DNA of 33,625 nucleotides from Verrucomicrobiales bacterium (GTDB lineage Bacteria; Verrucomicrobiota; Verrucomicrobiia; Verrucomicrobiales; DEV007), in assembly GCA_002726915.1 (NCBI GenBank), contig PBSY01000097.1, positions 1-33,625 on the forward strand. The letters are read 5' to 3'. A program made the translations under genes and the position numbers. Of the stretch, positions 8,665 through 16,482 are shown in pieces. Numbering within the stretch: position 1 is the first letter of the stretch; each line of letters begins with the position of its first letter. Under the pieces are notes generated by a model, which was given only the letters and a program-made list of their open reading frames with translations, ran no database searches and was not told the DNA's origin.

Positions 8665-10131
8665 ATGCTGGTTACCTGTCAGCAAATGTCCAACGCTGAG
8701 GCACAGCTATTTTCTACCGGCATTTCCGCCGAATCCTACATGGATGAAGCCGGTCGCCGCTGTGCACTCGAAATCCGTCGATTTTTTCCCTCCCCAGCCT
8801 CGGCCGAGATTTTTTGCGGTAAGGGCAACAATGGCGGAGATGCTCTCGTCATTGCCCGCTTGCTGAAAAGCTGGGGCTGGCGCACCAACCTCCATTTTTC
8901 TCACGGAAAAGACGATATTTCCGATCTCGCCCGTATCAAATTGGAACAATATAATAACGAACCCAGTCACGACTCCGTGGCCAGCAATCAAGTCATCTGC
9001 GTAGACGGGCTGCTCGGGATTGGAGCCGTCGGAAATTTACGCAGCGGCGTTCGCACACTCACCGATCGCATCAACCAACTACGCAGAGAAACCTGGGCCA
9101 CCTGCTTTGCTGTCGACACCCCCTCGGGTCTGAACGCGGATACTGGCGAAGCTTACGAAGGTGCAGTCGTCGCGGACGTGACCCTGACAATTACCTGCGC
9201 CAAAACAGGCTTTGCTTCTGATCACGCCATCAATCACGTGGGTCGGATCGCTCTGATCCCTTTGGATATTCCCTTCAACGAATGTGCCACTGAAGTGAAT
9301 CTACTCTTTCCAACCAACTTGCTCCCCCGCCTGAATCGCCGTGATTTCGATACCCATAAAGGAGCCGCCGGAAGAGTTGTCATCGTTGCCGGTTCACGCG
9401 GTCTCACCGGGGCTGCCTCCCTCACTGCTTCCGGTGCCTCAAACATCGGCGCGGGACTTGTCACAGCTCTTGTCCCGGAGGACGCTTACGAAGTCATCGC
9501 GGCCCAGGCCCCAACCGAGGTCATGGTCCGCCCCGGGCGCAACCGCGAAGCGATCGATCAACTCAACCCCGACGTGATCGCCATCGGCCCGGGTCTTGGT
9601 GACGACGTGCCAGACGAGCTGATTGAAATGATGCTCAACCACCCCGCTCCAATGGTGATCGATGCCGATGCCCTCAACGCCCTGGCAAAACATCAACTCG
9701 ACCCGACCGAGCTCCCCCCCAATCGCGTGCTTACTCCCCACCCCGGCGAACTGGCTCGGCTCACTGAGAAAGAAGACGATCGCGTGCCACTGACTCGCAA
9801 GCTCGCAGACGAATGGGGTGTTACCCTACTCCACAAAGGAGCCCGCTCCGCCATCGCAACTCCGGGGTCACCGGTCGAGCTTAACACCACGGGTCATCCC
9901 GGCATGGCCAGCGGCGGCATGGGTGATGTGCTGACTGGCATGTGCGCAGGCTTCATCGCGCAGGGCGTCGGCCTCCATGACGCAGCCTGCATCGGAAGCT
10001 GGCTGCTCGGAAGAGCTGCCGAGCTTGCCACAGTAAACGGTTGGTGTGCCAACGAATCCGTCACTGCTGGCTCTACGGCCTCTCATCTTGGGCTTGCCCT
10101 TCGCGAGCTTCAGACGGAAACGACCGGCTGA
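8665..10131 (+). CDS. nnr: Bifunctional NAD(P)HX epimerase/dehydratase
   Basis: 488 residues in two domains. The N-terminal YjeF_N epimerase (about 1-220) has 'GKGNNGGDALVIARLL' (52-67) and 'AVDTPSGLNADTGE' (about 151-164). The C-terminal ribokinase-like ADP-dependent dehydratase (about 230-488) has 'THKGAAGRVVIVAGS', 'AIGPGLG', 'VIDADALNAL', 'LTPHPGELARL', 'LHKGARS' and the nucleotide loop 'MASGGMGDVLTG'. Together they repair hydrated NADH and NADPH: the epimerase interconverts R and S forms, and the dehydratase restores the cofactor. Length and order match the E. coli fused enzyme. It starts 15 bp after the amidase gene. Its 3' end nearly abuts the probable DUF2752 remnant on the other strand. 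Confidence 0.96.
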   Translation: MLVTCQQMSNAEAQLFSTGISAESYMDEAGRRCALEIRRFFPSPASAEIFCGKGNNGGDALVIARLLKSWGWRTNLHFSHGKDDISDLARIKLEQYNNEPSHDSVASNQVICVDGLLGIGAVGNLRSGVRTLTDRINQLRRETWATCFAVDTPSGLNADTGEAYEGAVVADVTLTITCAKTGFASDHAINHVGRIALIPLDIPFNECATEVNLLFPTNLLPRLNRRDFDTHKGAAGRVVIVAGSRGLTGAASLTASGASNIGAGLVTALVPEDAYEVIAAQAPTEVMVRPGRNREAIDQLNPDVIAIGPGLGDDVPDELIEMMLNHPAPMVIDADALNALAKHQLDPTELPPNRVLTPHPGELARLTEKEDDRVPLTRKLADEWGVTLLHKGARSAIATPGSPVELNTTGHPGMASGGMGDVLTGMCAGFIAQGVGLHDAACIGSWLLGRAAELATVNGWCANESVTAGSTASHLGLALRELQTETTG

Positions 10132-10138
10132 CGTGGAC

Positions 10139-10297
10139 TGGCGCTAACCAATTGAAGGGCTTCATCGGAAGGTTGCGCAACACTCCAAACACAAAGATGG
10201 CACAAACAACAGAGAAATTAGGCCATGGATGCCACCATTTTAGGGGCCGAATCTTGTCTGGATAAACCCAGACAAGCCATTTTAAAGCGGTTCCTAA
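10139..10297 (-). pseudogene. Probable remnant of a DUF2752 membrane protein (C-terminal part only)
   Basis: Beginning exactly at the ybeY stop and running on the minus strand, an open frame encodes a tryptophan-rich hydrophobic stretch: 'LGTALKWLVWVYPDK' then 'IRPLKWWHPWPNF' then 'FVFGVLRNLPMKPFNWLAP'. The ending (V-L-R-N-L-P-x-x-P-F-x-x-L-A-P) matches my memory of the C-terminus of DUF2752 membrane proteins, which are about 120-140 residues and carry a CPGCG motif in the first half. That first half is missing: reading further upstream in this frame runs into ybeY out of frame without any Cys motif. The best explanation is a 5'-truncated leftover. It could instead be a chance ORF or a very short membrane protein. 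Confidence 0.4.
10253..10276. terminator. Hairpin between convergent nnr and ybeY
   Basis: A perfect 9-bp stem (CTTGTCTGG at 10253-10261, CCAGACAAG at 10268-10276) closes a 6-nt loop, midway between two convergent genes. It lacks a long T tract on either side (CCATTTTAAA follows on plus), so it may act as a bidirectional or factor-assisted terminator. It lies inside the probable DUF2752 remnant. Confidence 0.5.
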
Positions 10298-10737
10298 TTT
10301 GCTGTCACCAACTCCAGAATCCACTCCTGACAGTGATGCATCGCCTCGCGATCTGATTCGACCAGATCTGTATGCCCATTCAGGTGTAGGAGACCGTGAA
10401 TAATGTAGAGCAACGTCTCCTTCTGTGAATCGTGACCATGTTTCGGTCCTTCCTGTCGCGCCGTATCGACACTAACAAGAATTTCGCCATGGTGAAAAGT
10501 GATCACATCCGTAGGCGTCGGATCATCCATAAAACAACCGTGAACCTCGGCGATAGCTTTGTCAGAAACGAAAGAAACCTCCACTTCCTCCAGCATAGGT
10601 AGGACGGTTTCCGCTGATCCAACAGATTTTAGACAATGCGGCAACGCTTCGCGAGCTTTAGCCGTGAGCCATTCAAAATCGAGATCGTCACAATCAGTGT
10701 GAGCAAACAGATCAATCGAGGGAACCGAGTCAGCCAT
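10294..10737 (-). CDS. ybeY: rRNA maturation RNase YbeY
   Basis: 147 residues from ATG 10737; a longer in-frame start at 10884 would overlap pgpH and adds a basic non-homologous stretch. YbeY is a metal-dependent endoribonuclease in 16S rRNA 3' maturation and ribosome quality control. Family blocks are 'VSFVSDKAIAEVHGCFM', 'PTPTDVITF', 'GEILVSVDTA' and the metal site 'IIHGLLHLNGHTDL'. The canonical site is HGxLHLxGYDH, with His at the third ligand position; here the ligands would be H114, H118 and D124, with an extra His (H122) in place of the Tyr. Aspartate at the third position is also known in Bacteroidota-type YbeY. It follows pgpH by 25 bp; pgpH-ybeY adjacency is common in bacteria. Confidence 0.94.
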   Translation of the reverse strand: MADSVPSIDLFAHTDCDDLDFEWLTAKAREALPHCLKSVGSAETVLPMLEEVEVSFVSDKAIAEVHGCFMDDPTPTDVITFHHGEILVSVDTARQEGPKHGHDSQKETLLYIIHGLLHLNGHTDLVESDREAMHHCQEWILELVTAN

Positions 10738-10762
10738 GCCTGCAATTGATCCGGAATTCGTC

Positions 10763-12427
10763 TCACGAGCCGCTGGCCGCTTTTTCGGACGATAGATTCT
10801 CCGTTGATTCGGAGGACTCGGGGGATAAATCTGCCTTCTTCTTAAGGCGCTTTGTCTTTTTCTGACGGCTCTTTTCCACCCCATCCTCGATCTTAGGGTA
10901 TTCGATTCGAGTATGCATCATGCTACGCAAGGTAGCTGAGAAACTAGTCTTGATCTTGGCAAGGTCGGCGAGGGTGAGCGCGGCGTTGTCGAGCTGGCCG
11001 TCATTAAGGCGATCACGAAAAATGTTGTCGATGAGTTCATCAATCTTATTCGGTGTCGGCTTCTGAAGGCTCCGAGAAGCACTTTCTACGGAATCCGCCA
11101 GACTGATGATGGCACTTTCGCGAGTGCGGGGACGCGGCCCAGCGTAGCGGAAGCTACCTTCCTTGATCTCGGGAATATCTTCTTCATGGGCTTTACCTTC
11201 CTTAACAGCAGCTTCGATTTCATCACGCTGTTGTAGAGCTCGATGATAGAAATACCTGATCAACGAGGTGCCATGGTGTTCACGAATCACACTGACGATC
11301 TGAGGATTCAGTTTGTGCTTGATTGCCATATCAACGCCGTCCTTTACATGCGCCATGACGATGAGTGCGCTCATGCTTGGCGTCAGTTCATCGTGAGGGT
11401 TGAGTCCGTCACCGATATTCTCCACGAAGTAAGCCGGCTTGTTCATTTTGCCGACGTCATGAAAATAAGAACAGACACGACACATGACCGGGCTGGCATC
11501 AATCGCTTCAGCTGCAGTCTCAGCTAAGGTCGCTACGACGAGGCTGTGATGGTAAGTTCCCGGCGCTTCGATAGTCATCTGCTTGAGTAGCGGATGGTTT
11601 AAGTCTGCAAGTTCAATCCAAGAAACATCCGTAGTGATGCGGAAAGTCGCCTCAAAGAGAGGCAGTAATCCACTCACGAGAACGGCGGTCAGGGTGCCGA
11701 CAAGAATCGCAGACAGAGCCTGCTTACCCACCATTTCGGTCGCTTCAAAACCGGGCCATTGGATCTGACCGAGTGTGAATGCCAGCAGGACACAGGCAAC
11801 ACCAGAATACACCCCAGCTATGACCAATCGGCTGCGACGGCGCACACGGTTCGTCAGGTAGAGAGCGACAAATCCGCAGATCATTGAGAATATCACAAAA
11901 AGAAAGGCATCATCTTTGGCCACAGTCATGCCACCAAAAAGACTCGCGTAAACAACGGCAAAGGTGCCGTGACGTCGTCCAACCATGAGTGAAAGCACGA
12001 TAGGCGCATAAATGTAGGGCTCGACAAGGAATTTGAAACCACCCTCTGGCGCGAAGGTCATAGCAACGTATTCGCTCAATTTCACCAGCAGCAACTGTGT
12101 CAGGATGACCGATAACATCAGGGTGATCTTAGAATTCTCGGTAAACGACTGAGTAAGACTCACATTCCAGTGCACCATCATCGTCGCGGTAATCACCGAC
12201 ACCACGACAACGGCCTGCAGCGGGTTATCTGCAAAGATCGAATTGGCGCTCGAGGAGAAAATGACCCACCCCGAGACCAGTGTTGCAAACAGGAAAAAGA
12301 GAAGTCCACGAACCTGCCAACCCGACCGCATCATCTCGGATATGGCCGTTTCGTTCGGCTTGCGACGCTTTTGCCCACTGGAGAACCCACGGCTCTGGAG
12401 TCGCTTCTGAGAAAGGAAATGAAACAT
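10763..12427 (-). CDS. pgpH: PgpH-like 7TM-HD c-di-AMP phosphodiesterase, short form
   Basis: 554 residues. Transmembrane segments start at about 40-58, then a cluster of about seven runs from 70 to 262. The cytoplasmic HD domain begins at 'LNHPLLKQM' and 'APGTYHHS' (H293, H294), then 'YFHDVGKM' (H323, D324), H360 ('MAHVKDG'), 'REHHGT' (H384, H385) and 'ISLADSVESASR' (D445). This is the complete bimetal set of the PgpH family, which hydrolyses cyclic di-AMP. Typical PgpH is about 700 residues with a large extracellular HDED domain between TM1 and the 7TM bundle; here only about 12 residues ('ANSIFADNPLQ') separate the first two segments, so the sensor domain is absent. A basic, acidic-tailed 60-residue C-terminus is added. 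It is followed by ybeY and preceded by a structured leader and a LexA-like box. Confidence 0.9.
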   Translation of the reverse strand: MFHFLSQKRLQSRGFSSGQKRRKPNETAISEMMRSGWQVRGLLFFLFATLVSGWVIFSSSANSIFADNPLQAVVVVSVITATMMVHWNVSLTQSFTENSKITLMLSVILTQLLLVKLSEYVAMTFAPEGGFKFLVEPYIYAPIVLSLMVGRRHGTFAVVYASLFGGMTVAKDDAFLFVIFSMICGFVALYLTNRVRRRSRLVIAGVYSGVACVLLAFTLGQIQWPGFEATEMVGKQALSAILVGTLTAVLVSGLLPLFEATFRITTDVSWIELADLNHPLLKQMTIEAPGTYHHSLVVATLAETAAEAIDASPVMCRVCSYFHDVGKMNKPAYFVENIGDGLNPHDELTPSMSALIVMAHVKDGVDMAIKHKLNPQIVSVIREHHGTSLIRYFYHRALQQRDEIEAAVKEGKAHEEDIPEIKEGSFRYAGPRPRTRESAIISLADSVESASRSLQKPTPNKIDELIDNIFRDRLNDGQLDNAALTLADLAKIKTSFSATLRSMMHTRIEYPKIEDGVEKSRQKKTKRLKKKADLSPESSESTENLSSEKAASGS

Positions 12428-12444
12428 GTTTGCGTGCGGAACCC

Positions 12445-12485
12445 GCGCCAGAGTTCGGAGGCTAACTATCGTTACCTCCCGGCGC
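12445..12485 (-). promoter_or_regulatory. Structured leader upstream of pgpH
   Basis: Between queA and pgpH the minus strand can fold into a stable hairpin: GGAGGTAAC pairs with GTTA(G)CCTCC around a GATA loop (12457-12479, one bulged G), enclosed by GGCGC/GCGCC arms (12481-12485 with 12445-12449). It ends 17 bases before the pgpH ATG at 12427. No T tract follows, so it looks more like a leader structure than a terminator. No known riboswitch consensus is recognised. Confidence 0.35.
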
Positions 12486-12555
12486 CAGATGTTCGTGTTC
12501 CCGCTAGTCTTACCGCCTTTTGCACTTCAAAACAACTGCGAAAATGGCAAATAAG

Positions 12556-12569
12556 TGTTCTAATGAACA
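12556..12569. promoter_or_regulatory. Candidate LexA operator (TGTTC-N4-GAACA)
   Basis: TGTTC at 12556-12560 and GAACA at 12565-12569 with a 4-base spacer form an exact 14-bp palindrome identical to the LexA-binding consensus reported for Verrucomicrobia. It abuts the queA stop codon and lies 128 bp before the pgpH start, in the only gap of this minus-strand region large enough for a pgpH-ybeY promoter. An exact match to ten fixed bases is expected about 0.03 times in a window this size. It could also act as a weak A/T-rich hairpin after queA. Confidence 0.5.
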
Positions 12570-13544
12570 TTACTTAATGAGCATACAATCGCCATAGCTA
12601 AAGAAGCGATAACGCTCCTCTACTGCCTTCTGGTAGGCTTCCATCACGAGTTCGCGGCCGGCGAGAGCACTCACCAGCATCAACAAAGTCGACTTCGGCA
12701 GGTGAAAATTGGTCAGCAGCGCATCAACCGTCTGGAAGTTATGAGGCGGATAAATAAAGATATCAGTCTCTCCGCTACCAGATTGCAGCTTCTCATCTCG
12801 GACACAGCTCTCCAAGACACGAACCACCGTCGTGCCGACCGCCACGGTCCGATTAGCACTCTCAATCTGACTGACTGTTTCCGGACTGAGTTCAAAGCGC
12901 TCGCTATGCATGTGATGCTTGTTGATGTCATCGTCTGACACTGGCCGAAACGTTCCGATCCCCACGTGCAGCGTCACAAAACAGTGAGGCAGGGACGCCA
13001 GCATTTCATCGGAAAAGTGAAGGCCAGCTGTCGGTGCGGCAATCGCCCCCTCCTCTTTAGCGTAAACAGTTTGGTAGCGCTCCTGATCGTCAGCCGTATC
13101 AGGCCGATCAATGTAAGGAGGTAGTGCCAGATGACCATGAGCTTCTTCATCGGGCTCCCGATCAAACTCGATAATCCGTTCGCCACCCTCTTCGCAAATA
13201 TCGACGACCGTACCGGTGCCATCACCAATCTCAACCGTCTGCCCGATCCTGAATTTCTTACCGGGGCGAACAAGGCACTTCCAACGCTTCGGTCCCAGCA
13301 CGTCGACACGGAGCACCTCTTTGCTGCCGTCATTGGAAAAGTAGCGGGCAGCAACGACGCGGGTGTCATTCAATACAAGTCGGTCATCGGGGCGAATGAA
13401 ATCCGGGAAATCGAGAAACCGCTGGTGTGAGATCTCTCCGCTTTTCCGGTCGATCACCATCATGCGCGACTCTCCCCGCTTTTCGGGCGGGCGCTGCGCG
13501 ATCAACTCATCGGGCAGCTCGTAATCAAAGTCACTGGTTTGCAT
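12570..13544 (-). CDS. queA: S-adenosylmethionine:tRNA ribosyltransferase-isomerase QueA
   Basis: 324 residues from ATG 13544 ('MQTSDFDYELPDELIAQRP', the standard QueA N-terminus); an in-frame start at 13586 adds 14 residues outside the family. QueA transfers the ribosyl part of SAM to preQ1 at tRNA position 34, giving epoxyqueuosine. Hallmarks are 'ELPDELIAQRPPEKRGESRM', 'DRLVLNDTRVVAAR', 'LPPYIDRP', 'YQTVYAKEEGAIAAPTAGLH', 'LHVGIGTFRPV', 'HMHSERFEL' and 'TNFHLPKSTLLMLVSALAG'. Length is slightly below E. coli QueA (356). It lies 49 bp after the toroid gene. No preQ1 riboswitch is seen upstream. Confidence 0.97.
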   Translation of the reverse strand: MQTSDFDYELPDELIAQRPPEKRGESRMMVIDRKSGEISHQRFLDFPDFIRPDDRLVLNDTRVVAARYFSNDGSKEVLRVDVLGPKRWKCLVRPGKKFRIGQTVEIGDGTGTVVDICEEGGERIIEFDREPDEEAHGHLALPPYIDRPDTADDQERYQTVYAKEEGAIAAPTAGLHFSDEMLASLPHCFVTLHVGIGTFRPVSDDDINKHHMHSERFELSPETVSQIESANRTVAVGTTVVRVLESCVRDEKLQSGSGETDIFIYPPHNFQTVDALLTNFHLPKSTLLMLVSALAGRELVMEAYQKAVEERYRFFSYGDCMLIK

Positions 13545-13593
13545 CGGAGAAGACTTGCCCAGACTTCCAAAATGTCCACCCCGCAAGCCAACC

Positions 13594-14748
13594 TCAACGA
13601 CATTTAACCAGTGTCATCACAGCGTAGGCGGTGCCGTAAGGCTGGTGGTAAGTGTAGAACGGAAAGTCCCACCAGGAACCGTCTTTTTCTTGAAGCTCCA
13701 TGAGAATACCACTGAGCATCTTCCCATACTTACCTCGATCCCCATCGGAAATCAGGGTGAGATTTAATCCCGCGTAATAGTGGCCATAGTAGAAAAAATA
13801 CCCTGCCACAGCAAACCAAGCTTCATGTGGCCGGGGACGCTTCCGCCCGATATCGAGCCAACCATTTCGATTACCGAGGCGCTCCAGCCATTCGCAGATC
13901 ACTTCATTCGTAATCGTTTCATCTCCCCAAATTCGCAGCGCATAGTTGCAGGCTTGGCTTCGTCCCAGGCTACCACCAGCACGATTAATTCCATACATAG
14001 GTCGAGCCTTCAGATACTCACCGTAAAGATAAGTATGATCCGATTTACGCTGCCGGTTAATCGACTTGATGGCACGATCGAGCAGCTTCTCCGGAATTTC
14101 TACCCCAGGAATATCCTTCGCCTCATGAAACGCGACCAAGCAAGTTGCGGTCGTAAAACTGATCGAACTAGAGGACGGTTTTACCGTGCCAATCCGGAAG
14201 TCATAATAGCCCCAACCTCCATCGACCGATTCGTAGCGCCCTAGTCGGTAAATCTGGTCATTAATTAGCTCTACAATGACTTTCTTCTCTTTATTTGATG
14301 CCCGTGGGTAGAGATCCGCCAGTGCTTGAATGCCATAGGCGTGAGTCCACACATTGTAGATCGCGTCCGCCGTAGCCCGACGAACTGTCGGCAGCTCTTC
14401 CATGAGAAATTCAGTTCCGCGCTTAAGCGCCACTCCCGCTGATGAATTCGGGTCTTCAGCCAGTCCTGATTCAATCAATGCTGAAATCGCCATCGCCGTC
14501 ACCGCGGCACGGAAGGCATTGTGAGCCCCGGGGACAGGAGCATAAATATTCAGCCCTTTAGTCTGACGAGCTGATCCCCAGCTACCGTTCTCGTTTTGAT
14601 CGGCGACGAGAAAAGCGATGCCAAGTTCGATCGACTCATCGATCGAACCAGCAACCGGTGGCGGTGCCTTCCCTTCGTCAGCGACCAGCGGAAAACTGAG
14701 CGATACTGCTAAAACAGCGAGGGAGCACCTTTGTGCCAAATGATTCAC
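13594..14748 (-). CDS. Secreted prenyltransferase/squalene-cyclase-like alpha/alpha-toroid protein
   Basis: 384 residues starting at GTG 14748, which overlaps the stop of the adaptor gene (GTGA, 14745-14748). The N-terminus 'MNHLAQRCSLAVLAVSLSFPLVAD' is a signal peptide. The rest is built of toroid repeats: 'AFLVADQNENGSWGS' (about 44-58), 'VDGGWGYYDF' (about 175), 'NRNGWLDIG' (about 298) and 'LQEKDGSWWDFPFY' (about 352), the QxxxGSW-type motif of terpene cyclases and protein prenyltransferases. The DxDD cyclase motif and prenyltransferase zinc ligands are not apparent, so this is unlikely to be a cyclase; similar secreted proteins in planctomycetes and verrucomicrobia have no assigned role. 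Translational coupling to the adaptor suggests a joint envelope function. Confidence 0.8.
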   Translation of the reverse strand: MNHLAQRCSLAVLAVSLSFPLVADEGKAPPPVAGSIDESIELGIAFLVADQNENGSWGSARQTKGLNIYAPVPGAHNAFRAAVTAMAISALIESGLAEDPNSSAGVALKRGTEFLMEELPTVRRATADAIYNVWTHAYGIQALADLYPRASNKEKKVIVELINDQIYRLGRYESVDGGWGYYDFRIGTVKPSSSSISFTTATCLVAFHEAKDIPGVEIPEKLLDRAIKSINRQRKSDHTYLYGEYLKARPMYGINRAGGSLGRSQACNYALRIWGDETITNEVICEWLERLGNRNGWLDIGRKRPRPHEAWFAVAGYFFYYGHYYAGLNLTLISDGDRGKYGKMLSGILMELQEKDGSWWDFPFYTYHQPYGTAYAVMTLVKCR

Positions 14749-16358
14749 TTCTTCTCTCCCACTTTTTCTTCGGATTTCTCCTCGTTCTTTTCTTCCACAG
14801 GCTCATCCTTTTCTGAGGAACCTTTGCGGATTTTATCATCTGCCTTCAGCCCCTCAACTACCTCGATCATCGAACCGCTGCTGTGCCCTGTTCGTATGCG
14901 GCGTTTTTCGCCATTCACCATAGTTACGACTGAAGCTTTGCCTTTTCTCTCGATAGCATTCTTCGGCACGATCAAGGTTTTCTCGTTGTCATAGATGACG
15001 ACTTCGGCAGTGGCTTTCATCCCCGGGACAATGTGGGCGCCCGCATCAGCAGTAATGCTTACCGCGGCATCGTAGGTGTTGTCGGCATATGGCACCCGAG
15101 ACACTGATTCGACTTTACCCTGAAGCTCCAAGTCGGGATTCCATTCAAGCTTGAGGGTTCCGCCAAGACCTGGTTTTAGGCCCTTGAGCTTATTCTCCGG
15201 CACCGTCAAACGGAGGTGCAGGTCATTCGGATCCACAATCGTAACGGCCACTTCATTCATGGAAAGTTTCCCTCCAGGGATCATCTTGCGCTCGATCGTG
15301 GGGGCCGTGGTCCACTTACCACGCTGGTTCATACCGTAGTAAACGAGCCCGTCATGCGGCGCCTTGGGCGCCATCTGCATGAGATCGCTTCGATATTCCT
15401 TGAACGCCAGTTCGGACTCATCAAAGGCACGAATCTTTGCTTCAACATCGAGCTCCTTGCGGATGAGAGTATCTTTCGTCGCTTTCTCACTACTCGCGAA
15501 ATCAATTTCTTTCAGGACGTGTTTGCTCTTAAGGCTCTCCTCTTCCCGGGGGATGCTGGTATTCAGAGTGCGGTCGATTCTGGCCTTGGTCTGCTCGAAC
15601 ACCCACTTGAGGTTGTCGACCGAGTTCTGCTGTCGCTGGAGAATGATCTCTTCTGTCTCCTCTGTCATGTCATCCTCGTCATACATTTTCTTAAGCTGCC
15701 GCAACTCTTCCTCTGCGTAAGATAGGTAGTTTTCACTCGACTTGAGATCTTCTTTTGCGGAGCGCTCGCGCATTGGTTTTGTAACTTCGAAAAAATACTC
15801 GAGATCCTCTTCAGCATGCTTCATCGCGAGATGAGCCTCCTCCAGTTGCAGCGGGGTCGTTTGCCCCATCTTCTCGAGTTCCTGCTTCGCTGTCTCCAGG
15901 TCAAGTTCCTTCAATGGCATGCCTACTTCTAATTCACGAATTTTCTTCTCGAGCGCCTTCGTATCGAGTTGAAACAGGAGATCCCCTTTTTTCACTTCCC
16001 GGCCATGCGGCACGACACTGACGATACTCAATTCTGTCCAGCGGTTCAGATCCATGGCCACCGGTGTCTGATGCTTGCTTTCGACAACACCACTCAACTT
16101 TGCGATTATCTTCAGAGGTTTGGCTTCCACCGTGTATGTGGCGGATTCTTCCTTCACCTCAACCAACTTGCCTTTTGCTTTTTCCTGTGGGCCTCTAGGC
16201 ACCGGCGATTTTATTTCGGCAACCTGCTTTTTCTTCGGAGAGGTTTCAGTAGATTTCGATTCAGCAGGCTTGGACACTTCCGCAGTGGCCAGTGCAGCAC
16301 CGGCAAGAAAAAACACCGATGTTATCGCCAGCAGGCTCAAATATTTGGAGGAATGCAT
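14745..16358 (-). CDS. HlyD/RND-type periplasmic adaptor (membrane fusion protein)
   Basis: 537 residues. A signal peptide or anchor (hydrophobic 8-27) is followed by a Lys/Glu/Pro-rich linker (30-75), a split biotinyl-lipoyl half ('KIIAKLSGVVESK', 'VVPHGREVKKGDLLFQLDTKA' near 110-132), a long charged coiled-coil hairpin (about 130-335), the second lipoyl half ('MAPKAPHDGLVYYGM'), a beta-barrel ('LRLTVPENKLKGLKPG'), the membrane-proximal domain ('LIVPKNAIERKGKASVV') and a Glu/Lys tail. This is the layout of adaptors that link an inner-membrane transporter to an outer-membrane channel. No ABC, RND or TolC gene is in the window; instead the stop overlaps the start of the toroid protein. It lies 124 bp after rlmH. 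Confidence 0.85.
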   Translation of the reverse strand: MHSSKYLSLLAITSVFFLAGAALATAEVSKPAESKSTETSPKKKQVAEIKSPVPRGPQEKAKGKLVEVKEESATYTVEAKPLKIIAKLSGVVESKHQTPVAMDLNRWTELSIVSVVPHGREVKKGDLLFQLDTKALEKKIRELEVGMPLKELDLETAKQELEKMGQTTPLQLEEAHLAMKHAEEDLEYFFEVTKPMRERSAKEDLKSSENYLSYAEEELRQLKKMYDEDDMTEETEEIILQRQQNSVDNLKWVFEQTKARIDRTLNTSIPREEESLKSKHVLKEIDFASSEKATKDTLIRKELDVEAKIRAFDESELAFKEYRSDLMQMAPKAPHDGLVYYGMNQRGKWTTAPTIERKMIPGGKLSMNEVAVTIVDPNDLHLRLTVPENKLKGLKPGLGGTLKLEWNPDLELQGKVESVSRVPYADNTYDAAVSITADAGAHIVPGMKATAEVVIYDNEKTLIVPKNAIERKGKASVVTMVNGEKRRIRTGHSSGSMIEVVEGLKADDKIRKGSSEKDEPVEEKNEEKSEEKVGEKK

Positions 16359-16482
16359 AAGTTCAATAAGGTAGGCAAGTAAAGCTAAGATTCTGGGGAA
16401 GGTTACGTGGCTCCCCCCAAGGTTGGAAAGCTATTTCGCTCCGCTATTCCGTTCCCCGTTTGACGCAGGAGCGACTGGTCGT

